From contig LR746280.1 of NCBI GenBank assembly GCA_902729315.2, positions 2,352,501 to 2,416,500 on the forward strand: 64,000 nucleotides of DNA, in the 5' to 3' direction. Of the stretch, positions 1 to 12,788 are shown piece after piece. The position numbers and the translations under genes were made by a program. Numbering within the stretch: position 1 is the first letter of the stretch; each line of letters opens with the position of its first letter. The notes below the pieces were generated by a model. The model was given only the letters and a program-made list of their open reading frames with translations, had not been told where the DNA came from and did no database searches. The stretch comes from Spirodela intermedia (Eukaryota; Streptophyta; Magnoliopsida; Alismatales; Araceae).

Positions 1-2464
1 AGATTGGTATTTTTACTTTATAAGTCATTATGGCTGCCAATTTTCGGGCAATCATAACCTTCTTTGCTTCCTTTTATTGGTGACCTTTTTTTATAACTCT
101 ATAATAATCGAAAATGACAACTAGGGAGTATCACTTTATTAACGTTTTCATTTTTTTCTCCATATGCTGTTCCATTTGAAATTATGTCTATAGATTTATC
201 TTTGCTGATATATATGATTCAGCTCATTTCTTTCATACCCAATTTAAATGTAACATACCCAATTTAAATGATTGACAAATTGCGGTGAGTATATCTGAAA
301 ACATGCAAAGTAAGATAGTGTAGTGCAGGGATTATGAAATTGATTATTTCCGTGTGATAAACCACTTTTATAGAATTACATTTGAAAAATCTGTTGAGTA
401 AGTGAATATCCATTAAAAAACGGCATGAAAAAACTCTGGAAACATATATAAAGGGGACAGTCGATAACTGGATGCCATAACACCAAATGTAAAATTACTC
501 CCAAGAGCTTTTATTAGTTGGGTTAAAGAATGGTTTAGGGTTTTGGAGCATTCGCTGATGGAACTTAGTTTCCATCTCCTTCCTCTGAGTAATAGCCTGG
601 GTACGTGCTGCTTCTCTTATTACTATGTCTTTCAAAATGGATTATATTTCATATAATTAGTTTGTTTAAATCTGTCAAACATCGAAGGTAGAGTGAGTCT
701 AGATGTAGTGCTATGATTTCCGCTCCTGGAATGGTAAGCATTTTGATACTCCTTGAGTATCTATGTGAAAGTTGCCCAAAGATTGAAAATTGAATGGGCT
801 CGAATGGTGAAGTAAGAACATAGAGGGCAAGCTGCATTCAATTAGTAGAAGATCTCTGCTATTCCATGGAAGTCTTCTACGAAAAGAGAAATCAAGAAAG
901 CATAAGACATTGCTAAACAGCACATTCAGTCTGATCTTGGAACGTGCACAATACAATGTCTTATAGCTGTTCATCATATTGTCCTTAAACTCAGAAGGGT
1001 TGCAATTTTACACAGAAAGGAGGTATTTTTCGGTGACGTACTGCATGAAACAATCTTTAGATAGTTTGTATGCGGTTTACAAGGAACATACTGCATGGGG
1101 CATACTGCAAGGTGTATTCAGCTTAGAGTGGAGTAAAATTCACCGCATTGGAGCTCAGTAGACGTGGATGTGCTGATTTAACAAATTGTTATACTTCACA
1201 CAATCCCTGCTCCAAAACTAAAACATATTACGCAAAAATGACTTTTATTTTTTGTAGCATAAATAGGAAACTGCAAGCTCCTCTTTTTTGTAGCACAATG
1301 AGTTCCCCTCTTGTGAACTCATTGTCATTCTTTGTAAAGTTAGCGCAATTGTCTCAGTGAGATGCGATGGGACCTTTCTCTGTCAAATAATCCCATTGGA
1401 TATCCATTTTTTCTTTTTTTCATGAAAATGGGTAGTACCACATTGTCATTAATAGAGAAAGAGAAAGATAAAAAAAGCTTGAAAATCATGAGCTTTTGTA
1501 AAGAAAGCCATGTACGCCAGTATAGTATTAGAAAATGGTGTAAAACCTGTTGACTTGACAACCCTCACCACCCCATACATGAAAACACCACCCGCTCATT
1601 CAACTTGTAACAAACCCTTAGATTGGATTCCCCCTTCAATGCGTCAATTCTCTGTGTTCGTACACCCTAAAGTATATAGTATGTCAAATGCCACTTAATA
1701 TAAAGCTGGCTTCCATGCCCAATTGCGTTTCCAACTCTCAGTCAAAATGCCACTATGGGGTTTGGTTGCTCCCATGTAAGATCTAACTTAATGTGTTCAG
1801 TATACCCTTGGAAAAGGAACATTCAAGGAAGAAATGTTTAAAATTTTCTTCATCGCCACCACACAAGCAACAAGCAGCATGGATCGTGTCCAAAAAAGAA
1901 CAAAGAGATCAAAGTAGGGCTGTCCCATGCAAAATTCTCCGCAATAAAATTCTTTGTTTCGTCAGGTGGTAGATTCTCGAAATCCAAGGATTGGGCTGAG
2001 GAATCATTTCTGTTCTCCCACCTCCACCTCAACCTATCTGCTTCGAGGATTACAGTATACTTTCTCTGCATGTAGGCCGTTCATGGTTTTACACTTTATT
2101 TTTAATGTTTTATGAGGAGACTGATAGCATCTTCGGAGTCCCTGATGTGTGAAGCTGAGGATAATAATTTCTTGAGATTGCGAGACGCCTTCTCTCTTCA
2201 TTCTCTATTTCCATTCGGAAGAAGGAAAGACGATCACTTTTGTCACATTGTGGCCAATATTGGCCTTTTGAGTTTCCTTCTTTGGATGAGTGCAGTTTCG
2301 TCGTCAGATTGACTCTTCAAACTATGGGCACGATTATGTCACATTCTTCAGTGATCTCTTTGGATATATGCTTACTCTACATTCAGATGCAAATCACTTG
2401 ATGTTTTTTCACTTCCACAGTCATTATGCTTTCGTTCTGAAAAGTTTATTTCAAAATTTTGTAG
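1..2464. other. Upstream or intronic DNA before the first visible CCCH-gene exon
   Basis: AT-rich sequence without a convincing exon. The first recognisable exon of the CCCH gene starts at 2465 in codon phase 1, so at least one coding exon must lie further upstream, either here unrecognised or left of the window. The only protein-like trace is a LINE zinc-finger relic on the minus strand around 1.7-1.9 kb. The remaining open frames are short and look random. Confidence 0.5.
1700..1990 (-). mobile_element. LINE reverse-transcriptase zinc-binding (zf-RVT) relic
   Basis: Reading the minus strand from about 1890 to 1800 gives a CLCGGDEE...HFFLECSFS motif. This is the characteristic zinc-binding region found near the C-terminus of plant L1-type LINE ORF2 proteins. 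Frames either side are broken and neither the RT core nor RNase H was recognised, so this is a short fossil. It is oriented opposite to the neighbouring CCCH gene. Identification rests on the motif alone. Confidence 0.45.
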
Positions 2465-5400
2465 GCACAAAGTCCTTTGTCTCGGAGCTATTTAAAACTT
2501 TTGAAGATGACGTAATCATGATACCTGAGGGGACAATTGATGAAATAACAAAACCTGACCCTCTGCCCATTACTGTAGACCCAGTAAAACAGTGCTCATC
2601 ACCAAACAAAGAGAACCCTTCTATTTCTAGACAAGTTAGTGATTCTGAAGAAAGAGAAGTCAGTGATGACGAAGATGATGATCGTAATCATAAGCATCGC
2701 AGACGAGATAATCGTTCTCAACCCTTAGAAGAGGATGCTCAAGGACAATTTGCAAGGCAGCCGATCAGGAAGAGGAATAAGCCTTATGAAAATGGCCAGC
2801 AGTTTGCCGAACGTGAGCCTCAATCTGTTGAAATTTTCAAAGAATACAGCCCTTTTTCAGAGAGGGACTCCTCTTCAAGTTCTGAAAAGCGACGTCATGT
2901 ACCTGTTCTTGGTAATCCAATGGATTTTGGACAAAAGACAAGAATGGGTCGTGGTTTTCGCCCCAACAACAGCTCTCGTTTTGATTCCACAACTTTAGTC
3001 CGTCCCTCCATTGGAGGAAGAGGAAGAGGTGCAAGTTCTTGGAACCAGCATGATGCCAGATTTAACCCACTTGATCCACTTGGTTTTGCTTCGCAAGTGC
3101 CTAGTTTACTGGGAGCAGGCTTTTCAAGTACATCAAGTGCACAAAGTACGACATGGGGTTCATATGGATTTATTCCTGGTATGACTAATGGGTGTTTGGA
3201 TCCACTTCACCCTCTTAATCTTCAGGGAGCACTCCATCCATCAATAAACTCTGTTAATGTTGGCATGGCACGTCAGCGGTGCCGTGATTTTGAGGAGCGT
3301 GGGTTTTGTTTGAGAGGGGACATGTGCCCAATGGAACATGGAATGAATCGCATTGTTGTTGAAGATGTTCAGGTAGATAATATATTCTTCTATAGCTGTT
3401 TCTGATTTTTGCCGTTCTTGGTTTAAAATTCATGCATAGTCAATAGCAACTAGGAGTCTGTCTCTGTCATATCTTTGGTCATATTTTGTGCTTGATGTTC
3501 AATGAAAGTATGTTCATGAAATCTCTAAAATTAGAATGATTTATAAAGATGATCATTCTACCAATTGCACCTACATTTTGTCAAAGACCAAATTGATACC
3601 ATTTGCCTTATTTTGTATCTAATCATTATTTATCATGTTTTCAAATTCATTTGGTCGATAATGCGATATAATTTTAATCGTACTTAAATGACTTCGTCTC
3701 AAAAGCCCTAGGATTAGTATACTGGTCTAAGTTACTAAGCCTTACCAGAAAAAAAAAGTTGAAGTATCCTTGGTCTGTAAAATTACTGCTGAGTATGATG
3801 TCTAATATTTTTCACGGGCAAGCTTACCTTTGAGATGAGGGACCCGAGTGAAGTGCCATTATACTTGCCGGACATGTATACTACCATGTTGGTAAATGAT
3901 TAAAACAAGGCCTTGCTGTTGATTATAAAGGGAGAAAGCGGGATGTGTGTTACAGGGATGTGCGTTGATTTTCAGTCGAAGAGAATCCGAGTAGATAATT
4001 ATGAACGTGTTTTACTAAAATAATTCTGGGTTTCTGCATTTCTGAATAACAGCGATTTTGTTTGTGGTATCCAGAGCCTTTCCCAGTTCAATCTTCCTGT
4101 GTCTCTTCCAACCACAAACATATTGGGAGCTCAAGCTGCTGTTGGACCCTTGCCACCAGTCACATCGTCAAGCTTTTTGACAAATAGCAAATCTGCACCT
4201 AATAAAACTACTAAATCTGGGATGACCAATAATGGATCAGGAGTTGATGGAGCAATGCCTGGTCCAGCTCCTGGTGTCGAAGCAGATGTGTATGATCCTG
4301 ATCAACCACTGTGGAACAATGATCGCCCTGAGACATCTGGTGCTTGTCTTAGGCTTCCTTCTCCAAGCACTGAAGATGTTGGAACACTGTGGGAAGCTGG
4401 TTCTTCTGGCCATCATAATTTCATTTTATCAGCCAGCACGAGTAGTGATCAACATAGTCTCTCTGCAGGGGATCATCCTTCAGGGCCCGCAGCTCCACCT
4501 GTTTGGGGACGGGTTAGATCTGGTAGTAACCTTGAAAGCACGAAAAAAACTTTTAATACTATGACTTCTTCAGTTTATATTGGGAATGGAATGAAGAAAG
4601 AAACAGAAGAGTCGTTAACTAATTCTCTTAGTGCATCAGGTCAAGTTAAACATGCTGCTCTTGACGGATCTGTGCCTAAAACAGCCAAATTAACGGACAC
4701 AGATGCCGGGCGTAAGCTTGGAAAGGCTTCTCAGAAAGCTCAGCGTACATTGTTTGTCAATGGTATTCCACAGAAGAACAACCGGAGAGAAGCTCTTGTT
4801 TCACATTTCCAGAAGTTTGGGGAGATAATTGATATCTACATTCCAGTAAGTAGTGAGAAAGCTTTTGTCCAATTCTCCAAGAGGGAGGAGGCAGAGGCTG
4901 CTTTAAAGTCGCCTGATGCAGTTATGGGTAATCGATTCATTAAATTGTGGTGGGCTAATCGGGATAATATCCCTGATGGAGAAATCAAGGGTCATACCAC
5001 GCCTGTAGCTGTCCAGTCCACATCAACTCCTGTTCAACTGCAGGCATTTGTTCGTGATAGAGGTGAAAGTAAGACATCTATAGCACCAAAAGCTTTCACT
5101 GTTGCCCCAGTTGGTGGTTCTACACCAGCTTCAATCTTACAAAAACCATCAACAGTTGGTGGCCCAAAAGTTACTCCACTGGTGCAAAGCAAAATGGAGA
5201 GTCTGGAGTCCATGAAAGAGGAACTTCGTAAAAAGCAGGAGTCTTTGAAACAGAAGCGAGATGACTTCAAGCGTCAGTTGGAAAAACTACAAAAGCAAGT
5301 AAGGCCCAGCTCAGTATGTTACTATGGTGTAATTTCATTCATTTAGTTCTTGGTTTTGCGTTCATATGTGGTGTAGCTGGGTACTACTATGATGAAAGTG

Positions 5401-8400
5401 GTTCTCTGTTGAGTATTATCTCTGGATACATGCATATTTATCTTGGATGCCAAATATGAATCTACTTAGCGCTTAATGTAGTTGTTATTATTCTATGTAG
5501 ACATGTATGAAATGACTTGAGGAAATTTTTACATTTATGTTCCTGTTATATGTAGCTTTTTACCACTTCGATGAAATGTCTGATGAACAGAAGCTCAGCA
5601 TGCACTATTACCTTGTCATATTACCCTGAATGCTAATCCGCGTATGCTGGTTTGTAGACATAGATACTTGTAATAGTTTCATATTAACTTCTTCAGCATA
5701 TTTTTGCACGTGTTAACTTGAAGACACCAGTGAAGGTTCATCCAGATTTTCACATCACGAAATAGTCCCTTTACAAGACTAGATAACTACAGAGGATACT
5801 TGTTTGTGGGAAAATGTCAAAACCAAAAAAAAAACCTAGGCGGGTGTGCGGTGGAGGAAGATAGATTCGTGTACATTAAGTCTGGCTCGGGTCTGGTTTA
5901 TATACCAGGCCCATAGTACAATAGTGAACCAGTCTATTTCCATACTAGGCTGCTTAAGCCCTTAGTAAGTACATTTACAAATTAACCATGTGTAGGCAGA
6001 TAACGTGTGCAAATCAGACCACTCTCCAGCTTTTACTTGATAAAGTATTTGTCAGTCTTGATGTACTTTGTCCAATCGTGTTGCACTAAGTTGTGAGCAA
6101 TACTGATTGCAGACTTGTTGTCACAATAAAGTCTCACTAGGTCATCCCACTTAATCTTCAATTCTTCTAAGATGATCTTCAACTTAAGTAATCTACACAG
6201 ACCTTGAGTCATTGGTCGAGATTCACCCTCTGCACTTGACTGCGCTACCACATTCTATTTCTTACTTTTCCAAGTCAGGAGATTGCCATCAAGAAAGGTG
6301 CAATATTCAGAGGTTGATCTCCTGTCAATCATTGATCGTGCATAAACATCTGTTTATGCCTCAAGTATCAACCGACCATTTCTCTTGAATAAAATACCTT
6401 TTCCTGGTGTCCCTTTAAGACACTATAGCACTCAGTGAACTGCTTGCAAATGGTCTTCCTTTAGGTTATGCATGAATTGGCTAATAATACTCACCGCACA
6501 TGGTATGTCTGCTCGCGTATGAGACAAATAAATGAGTTCTCCTTTTAAGTGCTGATACAGTTCTGTCTCTACCTCAACGTCCTCTTCTGTCTTGTCAAGT
6601 TTAAGACTCAGATCTATGGAGTACTTGCTGATTTGCATGTAGTCTTGTTCGTTTCTCTCAGAAGCTCAGTAACATACTTTTATTGGGAGATGAAAATGTC
6701 TTGTCTTGAGTGAGCTATAATTCTGAGAAAATATTTCAGCCTCCCTAATGTTTTGATCTCAAAATCCTTAGTCAAACATGGACTCAGATATTCTCTCTCT
6801 TTATCATCATTTCCCGTCACAATTATGTCATTAATATATACGAATAGTGTTGTGACTCTCCCTGAATATGAATGTTTAATGAACAGTGTGTGATCTCCTT
6901 GGTTTTGTGTGTACCCCATGCCAATCATGATCTTGTAAATTTAACAAATCATGCATGAGGTGATTGCTTAAATTCATATAAGACTTTCTTCACTTTGCAC
7001 CATATGAGCAACTAAATTATTTCCATAACCTGGTAGGACATTCATATATAATTTTTCCTCTAGTTCACCGTGCAAAAATACAGTTTTAACATCAAACTTT
7101 TGCAGTTCTCAACGGTAAGTTACTACTCAAGACAATAAGGTTCTGAAAATATTCATGTTCGCAAATAGCGCAAAAATCCCTAGGTAATCAATTCAGTAGG
7201 TCTAATTATAACCCTTGACGACTAAGTTTGCATTGTATCTGTCTGTATAGACCTATCTGCTCAGTATTGCACTGTATAGGCCCATTTACAGCCCAATGGT
7301 CTCTTTCCTTCTGACAGTCTTACTAATTCCCAATTTTGTTCTTCTGTGATGTCTCCATCTCATTCATAGCTTGTTTCCATTCTTTATTAGACAAAGCCTC
7401 GGATAAGATGGTAGGGATAACAATTGTGTATAAACTAACAAAGAATGGATTATGAGATGATATATAAGAAATGAAGTATGCAAGATAATATAAAGTTCGT
7501 TCTGTGCATTCTATCTCTTTTGTAACATGGATAGTGATGGTGTGGCTCCTTTCCCGAGGGCAATGGGAAGATCCTTGTCATCATTGCTCATATGAGATTC
7601 AAATTCAGGTTGTAATGAAGGATTATAAATTTGTACCTTATTCTTAGGATTCATAGTGGATTCTCAGAGTTTGCATAGATTCAGGAACAACTGTCTTCTT
7701 CTTTGAAATCACCTTTCCTTTACCAAATCTCACATTTTCAAGGTTAGAGTTAGAAGTTCCTCGAGGGTTTTCTAAAGTTTCAAATTCAGGATTTGGCATG
7801 AACTCAGATACAGGTTCAAGATTTGTCATGCACACGAATATATGCTTGGACAGAAGAATGGGAAAGACAAAGGGAGTGACGACAGGGGGGATAAAATATT
7901 TCCACCCTTCTCTTCTTTGATTAAATTCTCCCACTAAATATAAGGCTGGTGAAGTAAGACTCTTGTTCATTGAAAGTGACATTAATTGTGGCAAAAACTT
8001 CTTGGATGGAGAGTGATAACACTTGTACACTTTATGGGTTGGAGAATAGCCCACAAAGATGCACGCTTGTGTTTAGCAAGTCCCCCCCCGATGTTGACCA
8101 ATAATATGAACAAAATGATAAACATCCAATTTTCCTGGGGAGAAGATTATTTGTGATTTGTAGCTTTGGATAGAATAATAATAACGTTTCCATTGGCCTC
8201 ATAAATCGTAAGAGTCTAGATGGCAAACGATTTATGATGAGTGGTCATTAAGAATTGCTTCTTTGACACATTGCTTTGAAAACGAAGGGCCGGGGTTACC
8301 TCAAGAGGACGACCATTTATCCTTTTTTTCTACTTCTCTTTGCTGTGGTGTATTGACACATGACGACTCTTTTTTTCTACTATCCCTTATATTGGAAAGT

Positions 8401-11400
8401 GTGAAGTTAAGATTTTATTGAAATAGTCTTTGGCGTTATTTGACATAAATCCTTTGACATTGACTTCAAATTGATTATTAATCGTGGAAGAAAACTTTGG
8501 GAGAATAGTACTGACATCAGATTTATGTTTGAGCAGAAAAATCCTAGTAACATGAGTACAATCATCAATAAATGCCACAAACCATCTAGCCCGATAAACA
8601 TTATGAACCATTGGAGGATCACAAATATCACTATAAATACAAAATAAAGAAGTAGAACTTTAATTACTAACTGAAAAAGGTACATGTTTGTGTTTAACAA
8701 GTTTGCACACATCACAATGAAAATCTTAGGCCTTGAAATAAAAAAAGGAAATATAATTCTAATAATCTTGAATGACAAATGTTCAAGTTGGTGATGGTGA
8801 AACTATATCTCCTTATTAGATGAAGGAAGCTCAATAGAATGTGGTAGATCGCCCTTTGTGTTTGACTAGCTTAGTACTTCACGGTAGTAGAGTCCATCTT
8901 GTTCTCTAGCATGTCTAATCTTCCTCCCTTTATTCTTGTCATGACATACATAACATGATGGAAAACCCACTTTGCAATTGAAATCTCGAGTAAATTTTTG
9001 GATGGACATAAGGTCTGTGGAGAATTTAGAGATATGAAGAACATTTCTTAAGGTCAACGAAGGGCTTATTTTAACATCTTCTACTCCTGCTACAGTGGTC
9101 AAATAACGATCTGTCATGACTATTTTCCTACTGCTTGGAAAAGGAGAGTATGTGAAGAAATTTGGTGCGTGTGTCATGTGATTGGTAGCTCCTGAATCCA
9201 TGATCGTCAAATAATATTTTTCTACTTTTTGGATAAGGAGAGTATGTGAAGAAGACATTTGGTGAGTGTGGAGGAAAGTAGATTTATGTACATTAAATCT
9301 TGCTCAGATCTGGTTTATTATATACCATACCCATTGTACTAGAGTGAACTGCTCTGTTCCCACAGAAAATTATATAACTGTGGTTATATATCCTCTGGTT
9401 ATGATACTTATTTTGTGAAAGTAAGGCGGATTTTTTTTTTTGAAAACACTCATTGTGTAATTATGCTTTCTAAAGTCATACATAATATTATATGAGTTTC
9501 AACACTACATGCATTCATGGACCACTTTTTTCTTTGCTGTTTGCCTTCTTACGTAGATTTCCATTTCTCTAATCATTTTATAGTTTCATTTGTTTTCGAG
9601 CTAGTTGTGATTATCTTGATGAGCTTAATAACTTTCCCTATTCCTGTGCTTTCTTTTTTTCAATACGGAGAAGTTTCTTCTTATGTTTGTTAAATTTTCG
9701 GAAGAGACAATTTGGTTTGAAGAATTTTTTTTCAGTTGAGATCTTCGTTTTCAGTTTTCTCTGTACATGTTTTCGTATTGCAGAATTTCTCAATTAACAA
9801 GAATGAAGTGGTGACTGAACGACCAGCCAAAAAACTTAAAACGGATGAGGATGCTGAAGTTACAAAAGCCTCAACCCCTCGCCCTGCCAATAGTAATATT
9901 GTTGGAGGACACCAGGAACCGGAAAAGCCACAGGATAAAGGAAGTTCCAGGGAGACAATTGTCTCACCCAGTTCAAAACTCAGCATGACATTGGTTCAAC
10001 AGTCACCGAGGAGCTTGAAACTGGCAGGTCATTCGCCAGGATTGTATGCAAATAGATTCAAGATAGACAACCGGCCTACTGCTTTTAAAATTATTTCACC
10101 ACTGCCAGATGATCTTGCAAGTGTAAGTCATATCATTGCTGCCTTCGTTCGTAGATTCATTTTCATACTAAGACTGGCAGACTCACTTATTCATGAGCAG
10201 GACGTGTCTAAACTTTCTTAGACTTTAATTTTTGATTATTTCAATTTGCCTTCGATTGTACTTGGTTCCTTACTGCTGTCGTTCTCAACATCATCACCAC
10301 CATCATCATCATCATCTTTCTCGTTTCCTTCATTTTCTGAAACCCCAAATGATTATTTCCACGATTCGGGACGGATTGATTAGGAGTCTTAAAAGGTAAT
10401 CTTGTATCAATGGAACCAGACATGTAATAAATGTAGCAGTTTCCTTCCCTGATGCCCACTGATTTGTCCTGGCTTGGGACTGTGTGTATGAATCATAATC
10501 CAAGCAGAGTTTTTAGTCTGCGTTCTATAACAAACGTCAACGAGAAGTCTTTTATTTATGCAATTTTGAAACCTGTTGAGTGTTCCCAATTTTTAGAATA
10601 TCAAACATATTTTCGTTCGCCAAAAGAAACTGAATTGATCTTTTGGCTTAGTCTTGATTCTGCCGCTTACAAAACTGCTATCTTGTTAAATGCTTATTTG
10701 ATGGCCGCCGTTTCTTACAGAAATGTGCATGCAAATTAGAGATGCACTGATCAAGAAGCTAACGAGCATGTATCTTAGCATGCGTGCATCATTTACACAT
10801 AAATATCGTGCGCATAACGTCTTGAACTGGATGTTGACCAACCTCAAATGAAACTGCTTGGTGACATTCGCTGACCCCTTTATTCGTAATTCTGTGATCC
10901 ATTTTGATTTTGGGTACATAAGAGGCAAGCACTACAACAATTGGACCTAGTCCCTGGAGTTAATGATTTTTCATTCCATTTTTAGTGGTACAAGTTCGTA
11001 ATACAGTGCCAGCCTGTCTTGAACTTGGAAGGATTGGAGGTCACTAGCAGGATTGGTTTTTTTTTTTTTTAAATAAAAAAATCTGTTTTGGTTATGGTCA
11101 CCTTAAGTTTTCACCTACTGGTAGGGTGCTTGAACTTGAAGGAATTTCAGCTAGTGGGGCAGCTTATGTTTGAGTTTCACCAGTGGATATCTTGTGGTGT
11201 TTTCTCTCAAGTTCCAGGCCTGCGGGCGTCTTCTGCCAGAGGGTTGTTGATACTTGCACAAATTTTGATGCTTGGAGACTTGATTGGATTATCCATTTCA
11301 TTTTAACCGTTGAACTATCAACGGAGGATAAATTGATGTTGATTTTTCTTTGATTATTTCACATCATGCTATTTTAATTCTCTCATTTAAAGAGATGAAT

Positions 11401-11982
11401 ACCCCGTCTCATCTGGTCAAGAAGATGCTTATTCCAATCTACGTAATGCAGGTTGCTGCTCTGAAAGAGCATTTCTCAGCGTTCGGCGACCTTGCAGGGA
11501 TTGAGCTCGATGCCTCAGAGACAGAACCGTGTGACTCAGGCTCAGTGGCTTCATCAAATCGCTCAGCCCTAGTAACCTTCACAACTCGGCGCTCTGCTGA
11601 GAAAGCATTCAGCTCTGCAATTTCCTGGCAAGGCCATAGCTTGCAGTTCGCCTGGCTGATTCCCACATCCAGTTCCAACTTCGCTCATAACGCTGGAGAA
11701 ATTTCCACGAGTAAAATTTCGAAGGGACCCTCTGATGCGTCTGGTTCATCTTCCTTGATCTCGGGAACCCAAAATAGCATCGCCGTCCCTGAGGGTGGAG
11801 GTGGCATGGACGGCGGAGAGTGTGCGCAGACAGAACAGAGAGACTGTGCTGGAGGGCTCCCAGCAGATAATCTGGCACGGGTTTCTCCCTCTAGTCCTCT
11901 CTCTAATGAGTGCGAAGAGAGGCCTCCCCAGCCTGATGCTCCAGTCGTTGAGGATCATGCCGATGTTGGTCTGGCGGAATGA
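2465..11982 (+). CDS. CCCH zinc finger / RRM RNA-binding protein, RBM26/27 (C3H41) type; 5' end missing
   Basis: Four exons fit with phase kept: 2465-3372, 4075-5298, 9784-10122, 11452-11982, giving about 999 residues. Order of parts: the end of a PWI-like N-terminal region (TKSFVSELF), a Glu/Asp and Arg/Ser-rich segment (DDEDDDRNHKHRRR), one CCCH finger of C-x8-C-x5-C-x3-H spacing (about 3271-3345), an RRM (4744-4980), a charged coiled coil ending at 5298, and a second RRM-like domain spread over the last two exons (about 10050-11660). The tract after the finger (VVEDVQ joined to SLSQFNLPVSLP) is a hallmark of metazoan RBM26/27 and plant C3H41 proteins. In animals these bind RNA and work with nuclear exosome-targeting factors; the plant role is inferred. 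The first visible exon begins in mid-codon, so upstream exons are missing. The 4.5-kb intron 5299-9783 holds an antisense copia relic. Confidence 0.9.
5851..5944 (-). repeat. Left (3') LTR-like repeat of the copia relic
   Basis: About 94 bp matching 9268-9365 in direct orientation. Shared blocks include GTGGAGGAA, GTACATTAA, TCTGGTTTAT, TATACCA and AGTGAAC. It sits about 90 bp beyond the RNase H end, as a 3' LTR would. It is very short for an LTR. I could not identify a clear target-site duplication. Confidence 0.6.
9268..9365 (-). repeat. Right (5') LTR-like repeat of the copia relic
   Basis: About 98 bp, direct repeat of 5851-5944. Its outer edge reads as TGTGGGAACAG on the minus strand, giving a TG...CA-like terminus. 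It adjoins the protease coding region, so leader and gag sequence have been deleted. Confidence 0.6.
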
Positions 11983-12150
11983 GGTATGGCTTTAGATGCT
12001 GTGTTTTGGTTTCCATGTGTGGCCTTTTGATTTCTCTGTGGAATGAGCCTGGGTTGGAAGTGTTTTGGGCTATTTTGCTTGCGAAACCTGTAACTGCGCT
12101 TTGTAGACGCTTAAAAGGTAGAGTAAGGGACTTTAATACCATTTGTTTCT

Positions 12151-12788
12151 AGAGAGAGAGAGGGTGTATATTTTTCCTAGATTTGTTTTGACCTGAAGAT
12201 GGTTCAATCAATATCTGCATTCCCATTTTCTAGTGAGGAGAGAGAGGGTGTATATTTTTTTGTAGATTTGTTTTGACCTGAAGATGGTTCAATGAATATC
12301 GTCATGCCCATTTCTAGTGAGGAGAGAGAGAGGGTGTATATTTTTCCTAGACTGTTTTGACCTGAAGATGGTTCAATCAATATCGTCATGGCCGTTTTCT
12401 AGTGAGGAGAGAGGGTGTATATTTTTCGTAAATTTGATTTGACCTGAAGATGGTTCAATCAATATCGTCATGCCCATTTTCTAGTGAGGGGAGAGAGAGA
12501 GAGAGAGAGAGAGGGTGTATATTTTTCGTAAATTTGTTTTGACCTGAAGATGGTTCAATCAATACCGTCATGCCCATTCTCTAGTGAGGAGAGAGGGTGC
12601 ATATCTTTTTGTGGATTTGTTTCTGACCTGAAGGTGGTTCAATCAATATCTGCATGCCCATCTTCTAGAGAGCGAGCAAGCCAGAGAGATGGAGATAGAG
12701 AGAGAGAGAGAGAGAGAGGGTGTATATCTTTGCAGATCTGCTGTGACCTGACCATGGCTCCATTAATATCTGCATACTCATTTTCATG
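12151..12788 (+). repeat. GA-tract minisatellite, about seven units
   Basis: Tandem units of about 75-125 bp. Each begins with a GA run leading into GGGTGTATATTTTT and continues with TTGTTTTGACCTGAAGATGG, TTCAATCAATATC, GTCATGCCCATTTTCTAGTGAG. GGTGTATAT (or GGTGCATAT) recurs near 12162, 12247, 12332, 12411, 12512, 12593 and 12718. Unit length varies mostly with the GA run. The array starts about 170 bp past the CCCH-gene stop, so it may lie in its 3' UTR. Confidence 0.9.

Larger units (their letters stand above)
5851..9365 (-). mobile_element. Decayed Ty1/copia retrotransposon inside the CCCH-gene intron
   Basis: On the minus strand, in order: aspartic protease (DSGATNHM, about 9200) with the pre-integrase segment to 8866; integrase fragments (8800-8387, FVAFIDDCTH); reverse transcriptase end (6928-6680, with the catalytic YVDD box altered to YIND); and RNase H (6251-6033, YCDNKSAISIAHN). 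The protease-integrase-RT-RNase H order is copia-type. Stops and frameshifts lie between the blocks, so it cannot be active. The gag region is missing: the protease lies directly next to the right-hand terminal repeat. It is antisense to the host gene and lies wholly within one intron. Confidence 0.88.
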
